Source: Agapetus fuscipes
Lineage: Eukaryota > Arthropoda > Insecta > Trichoptera > Glossosomatidae
DNA: 64,000 nt
NCBI GenBank assembly: GCA_951799405.1
Contig: OX637353.1
Location: 5,394,001 to 5,458,000 of the forward strand
Direction of reading: 5' to 3'
The notes beneath the pieces were generated by a model. That model had not been told where the DNA came from. It worked only from the letters and a program-made list of their open reading frames with translations, and did not search any database. Shown here one piece after another: positions 61,301 through 64,000 of this stretch; within the stretch, counting starts at the first letter, position 1, and the number at the start of each line of letters is the position of its first letter. Both the position numbers and the translations under genes were made by a program.

Positions 61301-63073
61301 TCTGCTATATTTGATCAAATATCACGCGTGGTGTTTACTGTTTCTGTTGATATTATGTCCTGGGATGATATATTAGGGCTTCAGTGCTATCATGGTCCTA
61401 TAAGTCCCCCGCCCACTCCCATCCTTGCAGGGTCCAGCAGCTGAAGTTCCGCTCCGAGGAGCAGTCTGACTTGAATGACATCCTGCTGCGTGTGTCGGCC
61501 TTTGGTCTGTTTGTGTACGCCGTGTTCAGCGTCATCGCGGGCAGCCTGAATGCCTTCACCAACGAGCCCAACATGCTGGTCATGATCACTGGAATACTCA
61601 GCATTCTGCAGGTATGTACCTACACATATTATTTTCATTATTATTTTATCATTAGGTACTTATGTACATTGTTTTACAAAACTGGGACAATGGATGGCAA
61701 GAAGTTACCCTATTAGTGTAACTTAGTTGCATTTTTATCTTTTTTTTTAGCTGTAAAAGTGTTAACTATTTTCATTCAGCGTGTAGGTAGAATTAGACCC
61801 TTGGAAGCTGCCAAATGACAAAAGCCAGACACTTTGACTGGCGTTGCTGTAAGAAAATTCTATTCTAAAATTATAGACCGCAATCTTGTAGAAGGTGGAT
61901 CGTAAATCATATCTATTTCAAAGATAATTCTCCAGTTCTTCCATCGCTTAATGACTTCAAACACCTTCTATTCCTTGTTTTTGTATAAGCTTGTTCGCTG
62001 CATGAAGAAACTACTTAAAGTACCTTTTTTTAACTCAGCTTCTTGTCGTTTTTGACGCAAATGTCTTTTCGAAAATTTCTTGAGGATTGGTGTATCTCCA
62101 ATGCTCGTTTATCATGTACTAGAAACCTCGCTTTGTAGTCCTAATTGCTTCTGAGTGGAAACAAACACAAAATCAGTGCATAATTTGTAACATTTCCACC
62201 TTCCTGATGGCATGTGTTGTGTGCAGGTTGTCCTCCAGTTGCTGTTCATCGCCGATGTTTCCCGGCGCCGCGTGCACCTGCCCGAGCAGGACCGCAGCAA
62301 GCCCGCGCGCCAGGTTGTGACCTTCCTGCTCATCTGCAACGTCACCATGTGGCTCATCTACACCTTCGAAACACAGAAGGTTGTGGCTAACCCTGTAAGT
62401 ACACAAAATGGAATTTTACATAAAAAAGTGCACTTATATTTAAGCAGCAAGCAAAAATGAGCACACTTATTTTGAAGAGTGTATTCGTCCATATTATTAT
62501 ATTTTGTGGACGAGGTGAAAGACCTAATGCCTACTTTATTTAAATAGTTAACGTTGTTTGTATCCAGTTGGCATGTTGGTTTTGTAACCTGCCATTTTGG
62601 AATGTAAGCTCACGTTTGTTGGTACCTGTTGGTAATTTATCCTATGTGATTTTTACCTGAAAGAAAGACTGGATCAGGAAAGTATTTAGGACACCTATTG
62701 GTTTACAATCCAGGCCTCTTATTTAGAATTATTGAAACTTAACTCAAAGGTTCCTCAAGAGATCTGTGCAATTGTCAAAGAATGAATATTTTGAGTAGAA
62801 AAGATAATAGAGTAAAATAATATGAAAATAATCACTTAATGGAAAAAATGGACTCCGTTTAGGTTTATTCTCAAAACTTGTTTTTCCAAAGCAAGATTGA
62901 ATTCAGATGTGTAACTTCCTTTCATTTAACAGGTTCAGCTAGACTTCTATGGTTTCCTGGCCTGGGCCATTGTTCAGCGTGTCACTCTGCCTCTCTGCAT
63001 CTTCCACCGCTTCCACTCGGCCGTGACCTTGGCCGAGATATGGAAGACCAGCTACAAGGCGCGTCTGGAGTGA
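20711..63073 (+). CDS. OtopL: Otopetrin-like proton channel, whole split gene (isoform A, 949 aa in 15 coding exons)
   Basis: Otopetrins are dimeric plasma-membrane proton channels opened by extracellular acid; insect members serve acid taste. The join is CDS 20729-20869, 24021-24244, 42703-42887, 43156-43379, 45029-45103, 49125-49233, 49910-50070, 53358-53520, 54619-54786, 55343-55735, 59082-59313, 60436-60720, 61431-61611, 62227-62394, 62933-63073. It totals 2850 nt, all introns are GT/AG and all phases match. Predicted TM segments (residues): 124-146, 162-183, 310-334, 353-370, 379-407, 665-687, 731-753, 759-786, 803-826, 834-857, 877-894, 907-932. Twelve segments in two halves is the otopetrin fold. 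Family recognition rests on runs such as FGLGTMIYNGLEFG, IYLADVSHCALMVLS and the C-terminal FHSAVTLAEIWK. The protein is longer than vertebrate otopetrins (about 600 aa) because of the N-terminus, the TM2-3 linker and the TM5-6 loop. Which insect paralogue (La, Lb, Lc) this is cannot be settled without alignment. The start is supported by an in-frame TGA two codons upstream. Confidence 0.93.
20729..20869 (+). CDS. OtopL: Otopetrin exon 1, isoform A N-terminus (residues 1-47)
   Basis: The exon encodes MQRCPYIHEMKERLLGEPRE and an acidic continuation ending VPTIVK. It is much more GC-rich than its surroundings. The ATG at 20729 follows an in-frame TGA at 20723-20725. A probable acceptor (TTGTTCGCAG, ending 20710) lies 18 nt before the ATG, so at least one untranslated exon should exist further upstream. 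The donor GTACGC begins at 20870 and the exon ends in phase 0, matching exon 2. No signal peptide or membrane segment is present, in keeping with the cytosolic N-terminus of otopetrins. Confidence 0.8.
20876..21142 (-). mobile_element. SINE-B copy abutting the exon 1 splice donor
   Basis: Reverse orientation: an A run, CGCAACTAAGCTACACATAT, TTGCCTGCGTTATACC, and at the right end the complement of the tRNA-like head (GCAAGCATTCTACCAACTTG). A G run at 21028-21041 interrupts the usual AGCTCCCGAG. Its edge lies 6 nt inside intron 1. Confidence 0.8.
21156..21376 (-). mobile_element. SINE-C copy
   Basis: Begins GTCGCTACAAAGCGCC. Contains CAAGACCCAGTTGCTGTAAG, CCAGCGAGGAGCAAATT and the reverse B-box CGCCGGGATTCGAACCCA, ending TTACGGACCG. 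In sense orientation the head is tRNA-like (CCAGTGG and GGGTTCGAATCCCGG). Confidence 0.8.
24021..24244 (+). CDS. OtopL: Otopetrin exon 2, His/Cys-rich N-terminal segment of isoform A (residues 48-121 and 2 nt of codon 122)
   Basis: The frame starts LNSDGYGSHTSPAHVMV, continues through HPHAHAHSLAHQ and then has six cysteines, ending GCHNYHGPKNA. The acceptor CTTGTTCCAG ends at 24020 and a consensus GTAAGT donor starts at 24245. The exon is GC-rich and ends with AA. Joined to the A that opens exon 3, this makes a lysine codon. The next bases in the intron give an in-frame TAA, so reading through the donor would end the protein. The His and Cys clusters suggest metal or pH sensitivity, which is inference. 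Confidence 0.82.
25083..25329 (+). repeat. REP-A copy, full length
   Basis: Begins CCTTGACTTATAGGTTGG and ends GCAACTTAGATTATAGAT. Confidence 0.85.
26141..26252 (+). mobile_element. SINE-C tRNA-like head
   Basis: Reads GACCGGTCCGTTGTCCAGTG, then GTGGGCTCGAATCTCGGCGG (B-box like) and GAGCACA. Truncated soon after the head, so only the Pol III promoter part remains. Confidence 0.7.
26429..28730 (+). repeat. Tandem array of REP-A composite units
   Basis: REP-A starts recur at 26963, 27366, 27618, 28030 and 28442, with a diverged first copy from 26429. Spacings are 403, 252, 412 and 412 bp. The long spacing is one REP-A plus about 160 bp of a second module (CAAGTGCCACAATTATATG, TTAGCGTGAAATGACATTTG, AAGGATTTTTCAAACTCAAA). 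The 252-bp step is a unit lacking that module. The first unit also has a 144-bp internal duplication (26610 and 26754). No coding potential. Confidence 0.85.
29183..29325 (+). mobile_element. SINE-C body fragment
   Basis: Sense orientation of the 3' part: CGCTGGGTTGAAAAATTCAT, CAAAGGTCCATCCAGCCTTA, GCAACTGGG and GTGGCGACGACC. The tRNA-like head is missing. Confidence 0.7.
29480..29763 (-). mobile_element. SINE-C copy
   Basis: GAAAGCGCCAATTCTCAAG near 29567, GCTGGATGGACCTTTGGTAA, and the reverse head GTGCTCCGCCGGGATTCGAG, ending CTACGGACCGG. Confidence 0.8.
30174..30641 (+). mobile_element. SINE-B copy, split by a nested hairpin element
   Basis: The tRNA-like head has an A box (TAGCTCAGTTGGTAGAG) and a B box (GGGTTCGAATCCC). 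The body GTGTCAGAAATGATTTCC follows, then CCACTTCAACTGAAG. The 3' part resumes after the insertion with TAGGTTCCACTCGCCACATG and ends TTACACTATTTGTGTAGCTT. It is not a functional tRNA gene: the fold does not close properly and the sequence recurs as a dispersed repeat. Confidence 0.85.
30345..30541. mobile_element. Hairpin (foldback) MITE inside SINE-B
   Basis: Two 90-bp arms (30345-30434 and 30452-30541) are inverted copies with four mismatches, around a 17-bp loop. Ends are CAGTACCGTGAG and CTCAGGGTCCTG. It interrupts SINE-B between CTGTAAA and TAGGTT. No ORF. The superfamily is unclear. Confidence 0.85.
32623..32804 (-). repeat. REP-A copy, 5' truncated
   Basis: Reverse orientation: an (AATCT)n tail, then GCAAAGATATATATCATTTA, GCCGCATGTGGACCTACAAT and GCAACTCTTGCCGTCCTTCC. 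It ends abruptly at the junction with a SINE-B 3' piece. Confidence 0.8.
32805..32882 (+). repeat. SINE-B 3' fragment fused to REP-A
   Basis: Reads TTACCTGTGAAAAA, then CACATGCGAAACATTCGGGG, and AAAAAGTTGCACTATATG, matching the SINE-B 3' third with divergence. Confidence 0.65.
33328..33767. mobile_element. hAT-type MITE with 8-bp target duplication
   Basis: Terminal inverted repeats CAGTGGCTCCCAAACT and AGTTTGGGAACCACTG are flanked by the exact duplication CACTATAC (33320-33327 and 33768-33775). An internal CAGGGGTGTCCAACATA near 33507 also looks like a hAT terminus. No transposase ORF is present, so it is non-autonomous. Confidence 0.93.
34970..35316 (-). mobile_element. SINE-B copy, full length
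   Basis: An A run of about 17, then CGCAACTAAGCTACACATAT, TTGCCGCGTTATCCCCGAG, CCACTTCAGATGAAGTGG, GGAAATCATTTCTGACACCC and the reversed head GGGATTCGAACCCGAGC with CTACCAACTGAGCTATCGAC. Best reference copy in the window. Confidence 0.88.
35449..35660 (+). repeat. REP-A copy, diverged
   Basis: AAAGGTTAGTATAAGGTTGA at the start, AATGCCACCCGC inside, and TGCCTGCTTGTGGGCATACA at the end. It lies tail to tail with the next copy. Confidence 0.7.
35668..35917 (-). repeat. REP-A copy, full length
   Basis: Reverse orientation from AATCTATAATCTAAGTTGCA to CCAACCTATAAGTCAAGG, with CCTTCCCTGACACAGGGGTG inside. Confidence 0.85.
36481..36625 (+). promoter_or_regulatory. Candidate core promoter with TATA box and TCAGTC
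   Basis: TATATA at 36487-36492 is followed by an insect initiator-like TCAGTC at 36527-36532 and a pyrimidine-rich, GC-richer stretch. The spacing from TATA to the initiator A (42 bp) is longer than the usual 30 or so, so either the initiator is not the one used or this is chance. It lies 4 kb upstream of the isoform B exon in the same orientation. No donor or coding start could be linked to it. Confidence 0.3.
37654..37890 (+). mobile_element. SINE-B copy, 3' truncated
   Basis: The head TCCGGTCGATGGCTCAGTTG is followed by a degraded B box (GAGTTCGATCC), GTGTCAGAAATGATTTCCC, CCACTTCAATTGAAATG and CCTCTGGAAATAAATTGG. Confidence 0.8.
38780..38825. repeat. Perfect 20-bp hairpin
   Basis: CTACTTTTCAATAATCAGCC and its exact complement around a 6-base loop (TAAAAA). 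It is followed by short TAGAG repeats. Confidence 0.85.
39000..39200. promoter_or_regulatory. GC-rich island, possible promoter
   Basis: A 200-bp block that is strikingly GC- and CpG-rich for this window, with a G-rich run (GGGTGGGAGGGAGGGGGCGG) and a CCAAT sequence near 39150. It lies 1.4 kb upstream of the isoform B first exon. ORFs cross it on both strands but none resembles a protein known to me. A regulatory role is inference. Confidence 0.35.
39985..40220 (+). promoter_or_regulatory. GC-rich block upstream of isoform B exon, possible promoter or 5' UTR
   Basis: A second CpG-rich block immediately upstream of the isoform B coding exon. It contains a short potential upstream ORF, ATG at 40192, encoding MAQLTPN. 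Frames across it are Pro/Gly/Arg-rich and look like base-composition artefacts. It could be the promoter or leader for the isoform B transcript. Confidence 0.4.
40575..40783 (+). CDS. OtopL: Alternative first coding exon, isoform B N-terminus (69 codons and 2 nt)
   Basis: The ATG at 40575 sits in GGAGATGG, a good initiation context. It opens MGKDKHPEVVVGPEVKVSTV, continues with a Gln-rich stretch (VSQQHRQQQGS) and ends in a basic KGVQPKPAKR. The donor GTACAC starts at 40784. The exon ends in phase 2 with AG, so joining to the A of exon 3 restores arginine and runs straight into TM1. I see no good upstream acceptor, so this is probably a transcription-start exon with its own promoter. Using it gives an 897-residue channel. 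The high GC content compared with its flanks supports coding. It lacks the His/Cys-rich segment of isoform A. Confidence 0.8.
40804..41138 (-). mobile_element. SINE-B copy beside the isoform B splice donor
   Basis: AAAAAAACGCAACTAAGCT at the left edge, GCCGGCCTTACGATAACC, AATCATTTCTGACACCCTCG and the reversed head ACTCTACCAACTGAGCTATT. The left edge lies 20 nt after the isoform B exon. Confidence 0.85.
41615..41880 (+). mobile_element. SINE-D copy
   Basis: The tRNA-like head reads TTATGGCCGAGGGGGCCAAG, with B box GGTTCGATCCCC. The body is CCCTGGTTCAACAGATGTAA and TTTCTGGCCAGGCAGAATAG, and the 3' end is GCATTCCTCTTCACAAATC plus a T run. Nearly identical to the copy at 56805. Confidence 0.82.
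41881..42702. other. 3' end of the large intron
   Basis: AT-rich and without repeats that I recognise. The ORF at 41890-42192 has no family resemblance. A polypyrimidine-rich stretch (42510-42700) leads into the exon 3 acceptor. Confidence 0.5.
42703..42887 (+). CDS. OtopL: Otopetrin exon 3, TM1 and TM2 (residues 122-183)
   Basis: The frame begins TSLFIIMSFIYAKLLVVICI, then VISDVITHNLPLYYYEGFF and a second hydrophobic segment ending CFLLQ. These are the first two otopetrin helices with a short outside loop rich in tyrosine. The acceptor TTATTTCCAG ends at 42702 and the donor GTGAGT starts at 42888. It begins by completing a split codon and ends with the first base (G) of the next. It is the common target for both alternative N-terminal exons. 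Confidence 0.93.
43156..43379 (+). CDS. OtopL: Otopetrin exon 4, Lys/Glu-rich cytosolic linker (residues 184-258)
   Basis: G from exon 3 plus AA gives Glu, followed by SSCCNGSPPKPKPPPPEKK and about 50 residues of almost only K, E, G, N and D, ending KKQSQFQ. The coding strand is nearly pure purine. The acceptor (AAAATAG, ending 43155) has a T-rich tract some way upstream; the donor is GTAATA. Phases 1 and 0 fit both neighbours. It lies between TM2 and TM3, on the cytosolic side. The CC pair close to the membrane could be palmitoylated, which is inference. Skipping this exon alone would break the frame. Confidence 0.82.
44333..44418 (+). repeat. SINE-C 3' fragment
   Basis: GGACCAAAGGTCCACCCAGC, then GCTTGAGAATTGGCGCTTTG and TAGCGACGACGATCAAGC. 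Immediately followed by SINE-B. Confidence 0.7.
44421..44692 (+). mobile_element. SINE-B copy with internal deletion
   Basis: The head AGGTTGATAGCTCAATTGG is followed by a shortened body (GGTTTACTCAGCCTTCACAA), CCACTTCAACTGAAAGTGG, CACATGCGACCCTTTCGGGG and the 3' end GGCTTAGTTGCG plus a 16-base T run. Confidence 0.85.
45029..45103 (+). CDS. OtopL: Otopetrin exon 5, short basic linker exon (residues 259-283)
   Basis: Exactly 75 nt, encoding EVYPRKKRDLVRDQL and then RSAPLCVPEQ. The acceptor is GTGAGCAG ending 45028 and the donor GTGAGA starts at 45104. Both borders are phase 0, so it can be included or skipped without changing frame. It is GC-rich inside an AT-rich intron. It contains a basic cluster (RKKR), consistent with the cytosolic TM2-TM3 linker. 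Confidence 0.8.
45260..45935. mobile_element. Foldback element built of short GTCACA-type repeats
   Basis: Left arm 45260-45414 and right arm 45782-45935 are imperfect inverted copies of about 150 bp. Each arm is itself a series of 13-16 bp blocks containing GTCACA, TTCACA or CACAGA (for example GATCACAGACAACATGGCCA). The middle is unrelated AT-rich DNA. No ORF for a transposase. Confidence 0.65.
46015..46275. repeat. Inverted repeat with 39-bp arms
   Basis: GTTCTTGTTTATCGTATACG at 46030 and its exact complement at 46242 anchor arms 46015-46053 and 46237-46275. The loop is about 180 bp, AT-rich. Probable small MITE. Confidence 0.7.
48838..48893 (+). repeat. 28-bp tandem duplication
   Basis: Two copies of TATACCTGATGATCTGTGG followed by T or G and TAAATAAG, differing at one base. 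Confidence 0.85.
49125..49233 (+). CDS. OtopL: Otopetrin exon 6, end of linker and start of TM3 (residues 284-319)
   Basis: It encodes DVVEVEAALPQRPTRRRK, then SQNDHSHGSFFLRIGAI, and ends with the G of a split alanine codon. The acceptor is CCCGTTGTCAG. The donor GTCTGA at 49234 is weak compared with others in the gene, but the phase (1) fits exon 7 and SFFLRIGAIAFGLG is uninterrupted family sequence across the junction. Confidence 0.88.
49615..49778 (+). repeat. SINE-B 3' half in intron 6
   Basis: CCACTTCAACTGAAGTGG, then TACCTGTAAAAATAAATAGG, CGGGGATAGTACAGGCAAGA and CTATATGTGTAGCTTAGTTG. A short inserted segment (ACTCCTATGAC) interrupts it. Confidence 0.8.
49910..50070 (+). CDS. OtopL: Otopetrin exon 7, TM3 and TM4 (residues 320-373)
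   Basis: The frame AFGLGTMIYNGLEFG completes TM3. Then come EVPFTSPCYQILRGVNPVLQ and TM4 (MVFTFMQMYFIFMNSR). The acceptor TCCTTTCAG ends at 49909 and the donor GTGAGC starts at 50071. The TM4 region with its NP and FMQMYFIF run is highly typical of otopetrins. Confidence 0.94.
50444..51152. mobile_element. 709-bp palindromic foldback element bounded by TTAA
   Basis: The left arm 50444-50776 (333 bp) and right arm 50818-51152 (335 bp) are inverted copies with scattered mismatches around a 41-bp AT loop. Edges are TTAAGGCTCTTTT and AAAAGAGCCTTAA. TTAA at both ends would fit a piggyBac-type target duplication, but the inner termini do not match the family consensus that I know. Non-coding. Confidence 0.85.
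52165..52755 (+). mobile_element. Non-LTR retrotransposon 3' end, second copy
   Basis: A 5'-truncated copy with an open frame (52179-52682): WIDYCSTLYSGQPKKHFN, LHWLRFPERVVYRVCLMVYK, INGLAPPYLTDMFSP and FRVAGPVEWNRLPPGVRN, ending ERALEV. Near-identical to the copy at 13925, including the trailer GTGACACACACAAAAACGGC. It sits in the same orientation as the host gene. It is only the C-terminal part of an RT protein and carries no catalytic core. Confidence 0.87.
52971..53057. repeat. Short inverted element with TGTGACGTC ends
   Basis: TGTGACGTC at 52971-52979 and GACGTCACA at 53049-53057, with further imperfect pairing (GATCTACGTAG, CTATCTACGTAA; GGTCTT, AAGACC) inward. An 87-bp MITE-like hairpin. 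Confidence 0.6.
53358..53520 (+). CDS. OtopL: Otopetrin exon 8, TM5 (residues 374-427)
   Basis: It encodes LNIHRFKVIARFGLMHVV followed by TNLCVWIRTLVLES and a polar segment HTKRGDHPEDGIIL. TM5 with the FGLMHVVATNLCVW run is strongly conserved in the family, and the acidic/histidine residues in this helix are in the region studied for gating and zinc block in vertebrate otopetrins. The acceptor is TATTTTTAG and the donor is GTAAGC. It ends with the G of a split codon. Confidence 0.93.
53521..54618 (+). other. Intron 8
   Basis: GTAAGC to CTTTTCAG. Two related blocks at about 54145-54215 and 54340-54395 (CGCCTGAGATACAGG, CCTAGTTCAGGCACATGTAT) and an (ATT)n tail at 54455-54472 suggest 3' ends of a retroelement in tandem. 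The protein-like frames here are not recognised. Confidence 0.55.
54619..54786 (+). CDS. OtopL: Otopetrin exon 9, start of the TM5-TM6 extracellular loop (residues 428-483)
   Basis: The frame reads ESIRQHTLRNAGTVLGLEVG, an Ala/Gly-rich middle, and then ILSPSTTTETP. The acceptor is TCTTTTCAG and the donor is GTAAGA. The exon starts and ends in phase 1. The amphipathic start continues TM5; the rest is low-complexity and loop-like. Confidence 0.82.
55343..55735 (+). CDS. OtopL: Otopetrin exon 10, Ser/Thr/Pro-rich loop (residues 484-614)
   Basis: At 393 nt this is the longest coding exon. It begins TSTLYPPHLYMKTPASTLVK, contains an acidic patch around WDNQPDDSWPNDD, many Ser/Thr, and ends HVGSVLA. 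The acceptor is CCTTTCAG and the donor is GTGCGT. Phase is 1 at both ends. No membrane segment is visible. In otopetrins the TM5-TM6 loop is outside the cell, so this should be an exposed domain, possibly O-glycosylated (inference). Vertebrate relatives have a much shorter loop. Confidence 0.82.
56378..56537. mobile_element. hAT-type MITE (160 bp) with 8-bp target duplication
   Basis: Ends CAACGGTTTCCAAACT and AGTTTGGAAACCGCTG are flanked by the exact duplication CCCTACAT (56370-56377 and 56538-56545). Its ends resemble those of the MITE at 33328, so both probably used related transposases. Confidence 0.93.
56805..57075 (+). mobile_element. SINE-D copy
   Basis: Matches 41615-41880 along its whole length: CGCGGGGGCCAAGAGGGCTG, GGTTCGATCCCCACTTGG, TTTCTGGCCAGGCAGAATAG and GCATTCCTCTTCACAAATC with a T run. 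Confidence 0.85.
57396..58096. repeat. 25-bp minisatellite, about 28 copies, with 225-bp higher-order period
   Basis: The unit GAATCTGTCGTGACACTCCC plus ACTGG is repeated head to tail. Variant units with CTCCCTCTGG or CTCCCTTTGG fall at 57461, 57611, 57686, 57836 and 57886; the first and third, and the second and fourth, are 225 bp (nine units) apart with matching neighbours. The minus strand is open in more than one frame because no frame of the unit holds a stop, so the long ORFs across it are not evidence of a protein. Confidence 0.93.
58097..58524 (+). mobile_element. Internally deleted non-LTR retroposon inside the minisatellite
   Basis: Flanked by minisatellite on both sides. It begins near an A run at 58104. 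An adjacent frame reads NLLEYISRNNVDIMAIQEPY, the start of an APE-type endonuclease domain with its QEP motif, and then decays. The end is AT-rich, with CCCCCCATTAGGGTTACTAA, GGGGGAATG and a long A tail (58496-58519). ACTCCCTCTGG occurs before and after the insert and may be the target duplication. Almost all of the element is missing. Confidence 0.75.
58520..58590. repeat. Right remnant of the 25-bp minisatellite
   Basis: About three more units after the A tail, with variants ACTAGG and a final truncated GGGAATCATGACAC. Confidence 0.88.
58778..59050 (+). repeat. REP-A copy directly upstream of exon 11
   Basis: CCTTGACTTACAGCCTACAG at the start (with a small insertion), CACCCCTGTTCCAGGGAAGG, and CTTAGATTATAGATTAAAGA at the end, about 30 bp before the acceptor. 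Confidence 0.85.
59082..59313 (+). CDS. OtopL: Otopetrin exon 11, N-glycosylation sites and TM6 (residues 615-691)
   Basis: It starts GILPTNGTEVESLDGLFPSA and contains N-x-T sequons at residues 620, 638 and 639, fitting an extracellular loop. LSCERTNIMGTIVQDSTPYL leads into TM6 (PFIIEYSLIGAAVIYIMW). The acceptor ATATTTGTAG ends at 59081 and the donor GTAAAA starts at 59314. It ends in phase 2 (AG), giving Arg at the exon 12 junction. A REP-A element ends only about 30 bp before the acceptor. Confidence 0.92.
59356..59530. mobile_element. Foldback MITE
   Basis: CTGGAAGTCTCATCACCACG near 59362 pairs with ATGGAGATGAGACTTCCAG ending near 59525, and CTGTAATATTTGTATGAAG pairs with CTTCATACAAATATTACC. 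Arms are about 65 bp with a loop of about 45 bp. Confidence 0.8.
59650..59833. mobile_element. MITE with perfect 23-bp inverted ends
   Basis: GATTATCGGGAATCCATTTT (59657 on) and the exact complement ending 59825. Pairing extends a few bases outward (TCCATGATTA, TAATCAGGGA). The middle contains GACGTCTCATAACCGAGGGA and GTGACGTCACC. Confidence 0.8.
59873..60124 (+). repeat. REP-A copy, full length
   Basis: CCTTGACCTATAGGTTGG, CACCCCTGTCTCAGGGAAGG, GGTTCACATGCGGCATGTGC and the tail TTAGATTAGATTAGATTAGA. It is closest to the copy at 15785. Confidence 0.85.
60436..60720 (+). CDS. OtopL: Otopetrin exon 12, middle linker, TM7 and TM8 (residues 692-786)
   Basis: A charged linker (YLTEEDLEHRLEVMLSRRAV) is followed by GRVDCVGASKGLFFGLLL, the start of the second six-helix block. 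TM7 ends FFVLIRHPDF, and TM8 holds the hallmark IYLADVSHCALMVLSIL. The acceptor is TTGTTTCCCAG and the donor is GTAAGA. Phase 2 at both ends. This is one of the most conserved parts of the protein. Confidence 0.95.
61431..61611 (+). CDS. OtopL: Otopetrin exon 13, TM9 and first half of TM10 (residues 787-847)
   Basis: It encodes RVQQLKFRSEEQSDLNDILL, TM9 (RVSAFGLFVYAVFSVIAGSL) and NMLVMITGILSILQ. The acceptor is CATCCTTGCAG and the donor is GTATGT. It enters in phase 2 and leaves in phase 0. The helix continues directly into exon 14. Confidence 0.95.
61688..61750 (+). repeat. SINE-B 3' tail
   Basis: GGCAAGAAGTTACCCTATTA, GTGTAACTTAGTTGCA and a T run. Only the last 60 bp of the element remain. 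Confidence 0.7.
62227..62394 (+). CDS. OtopL: Otopetrin exon 14, TM10 and TM11 (residues 848-903)
   Basis: VVLQLLFIADVSRRRV completes TM10 and is followed by a basic cytosolic loop (HLPEQDRSKPARQ). TM11 is VVTFLLICNVTMWLIYTFE. The acceptor is GTTGTGTGCAG and the donor is GTAAGT. It is phase 0 on both sides and GC-rich against AT-rich introns. Confidence 0.95.
62933..63073 (+). CDS. OtopL: Otopetrin exon 15, TM12 and C-terminus (residues 904-949, TGA stop)
   Basis: VQLDFYGFLAWAIVQRVTLP, then the very conserved otopetrin end LCIFHRFHSAVTLAEIWKTS, and a short tail YKARLE before TGA at 63071-63073. The acceptor is CATTTAACAG. The C-terminal tail is short and cytosolic, as is usual for the family. 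Confidence 0.95.
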   Translation, partial: VQLDFYGFLAWAIVQRVTLPLCIFHRFHSAVTLAEIWKTSYKARLE

Positions 63074-64000
63074 ACAAGCTGCAGCATGCCATTCCACAAG
63101 CAAGACCACTGAGGGAATAGATAGCAGAACTGTTCTCAGAGTAAACACGCTGTCCAACTCGGAGGCAAAACAATGCAATAAGGATAAAACCTAAAACTAT
63201 GAGATCACTCATTCAAGTGCTCTTAGGTGACATATGGAATAAGCAAGGCTAAACTGAGTCTCGAGAGAAGAAGCTTTAGCTCATTTTGTATGTTCTTTAC
63301 AGAGACCTGGAAGTGTAGAAAGCCATCATGAAATAAACCAAAACAAATATACTATGAGATAGTATCAGGGGTGAACACTCCATAAAGACAAGAATGACTT
63401 AAAAAAATAAATTACCTAAACTTTCACATTATGAGCTTAGATTGAAAACAAAGCTCAAAAACAAGTCTTTCTTTCCCTTTTTCGGTGACGATAGTATTTG
63501 GGTTTTTTATGTCTCTATGGAGTGTCCAAGCTTGGATAATGTATGTAGGTGTTATAGGAGTTTTAAGTTACTAATATTTATTTATCTGTTTGTTTGGAGT
63601 ATTAGGATTTACATGTAAAGTCCGCGTCCCTAATTATTTAGATTTAGTCTCGTATTAAAGTCAATAAGAAGTCGCTTTCAGTTATTGTTTCAACACAATG
63701 TGTTTTATACCTAAGATATTCAATATTACTAAAGTAACTTAAGTCCAGTCTAATCTTAATCAGAAATTTAAAATGTAAAGGAAATCAATTGAAACTCTGC
63801 TCAAACTGAAAATGAAAGATTGAAAAGCACTGGAAACCTTCATGCCAAAATTAAAGCTCACTTTATACATTTTTGAAAAAAAATAAAAAATGAAGACTTC
63901 TCGTAGAAGAATTAATTGTAAAAAAAATGCACAAATTATTTAATTAATAGATTATAATCCGCCATCACCAACGCAACTTCATTTTATGAAATACATTAGT
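63074..64000 (+). other. 3' UTR and downstream region of the otopetrin gene
   Basis: There is no ORF of note after the stop codon. AATAAA hexamers occur at 63332-63337, 63406-63411 and 63882-63887, and an ATTAAA-like signal is near 63654. Any of these could direct poly(A) addition, so the true 3' end cannot be fixed from sequence alone. The region is free of the repeat families seen in the introns. Confidence 0.6.

Larger units (their letters stand above)
60721..62932 (+). other. Introns 12, 13 and 14
   Basis: Three introns between exons 12 and 15 (60721-61430, 61612-62226, 62395-62932). They are AT-rich. Intron 12 repeats the phrases CACGCGTGGTGTTT and ATAACCTG several times (61130-61330), suggesting a decayed local repeat. 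Intron 13 carries a SINE-B 3' end. Nothing else was recognised. Confidence 0.7.

Noticed and set aside
62112..63212. Minus-strand ORFs over exons 14 and 15
   Set aside because: Antisense shadows of well-supported otopetrin exons.

Overview
The window is AT-rich animal DNA dominated by one split gene on the + strand and a dense load of short mobile elements. Exons have GT/AG borders, introns are long and AT-rich, tRNA-derived SINEs and foldback MITEs are abundant, and the protein resembles insect otopetrins. An insect is therefore very likely. Lepidoptera is my best guess, from the general look of the repeats; it is inference and not proven here.

The gene runs from about 20.7 kb to its stop codon at 63073 and encodes an otopetrin-like proton channel. 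I can join 15 coding exons in one frame, with every splice phase matching, into a 949-residue protein (isoform A). An alternative first coding exon at 40575-40783 ends in the same phase as exon 2 and can splice to the same exon 3, giving an 897-residue isoform B with a different cytosolic N-terminus. From exon 3 onward both isoforms share 12 predicted membrane segments in two blocks of six. They also share a very basic Lys/Glu linker between TM2 and TM3 and a long Ser/Thr-rich, potentially glycosylated loop between TM5 and TM6. The 3' UTR occupies the right end.

Layout: 1-20.7 kb has no convincing host exon and holds retroelement remnants and repeats. 20.7-24.2 kb has isoform A exons 1-2. 24.2-42.7 kb is a very large intron containing a tandem array of a 250-bp repeat (26.4-28.7 kb), SINEs, a hAT-type MITE with an exact 8-bp target duplication, GC-rich candidate promoters and the isoform B first exon. 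42.7-63.1 kb holds exons 3-15, whose introns carry a 709-bp palindrome, a 25-bp minisatellite interrupted by a retroposon, and several foldback elements.

No other host protein gene, true tRNA, rRNA, CRISPR array or operon was found. Four interspersed families are named here for convenience: REP-A (about 250 bp, tail rich in TTAGAT), SINE-B, SINE-C and SINE-D (each with a tRNA-like head). I did not find a wholly new biological system. The most interesting items are the two alternative channel N-termini, each with an antisense SINE-B beside its splice donor, and the unusual architecture of several repeats.
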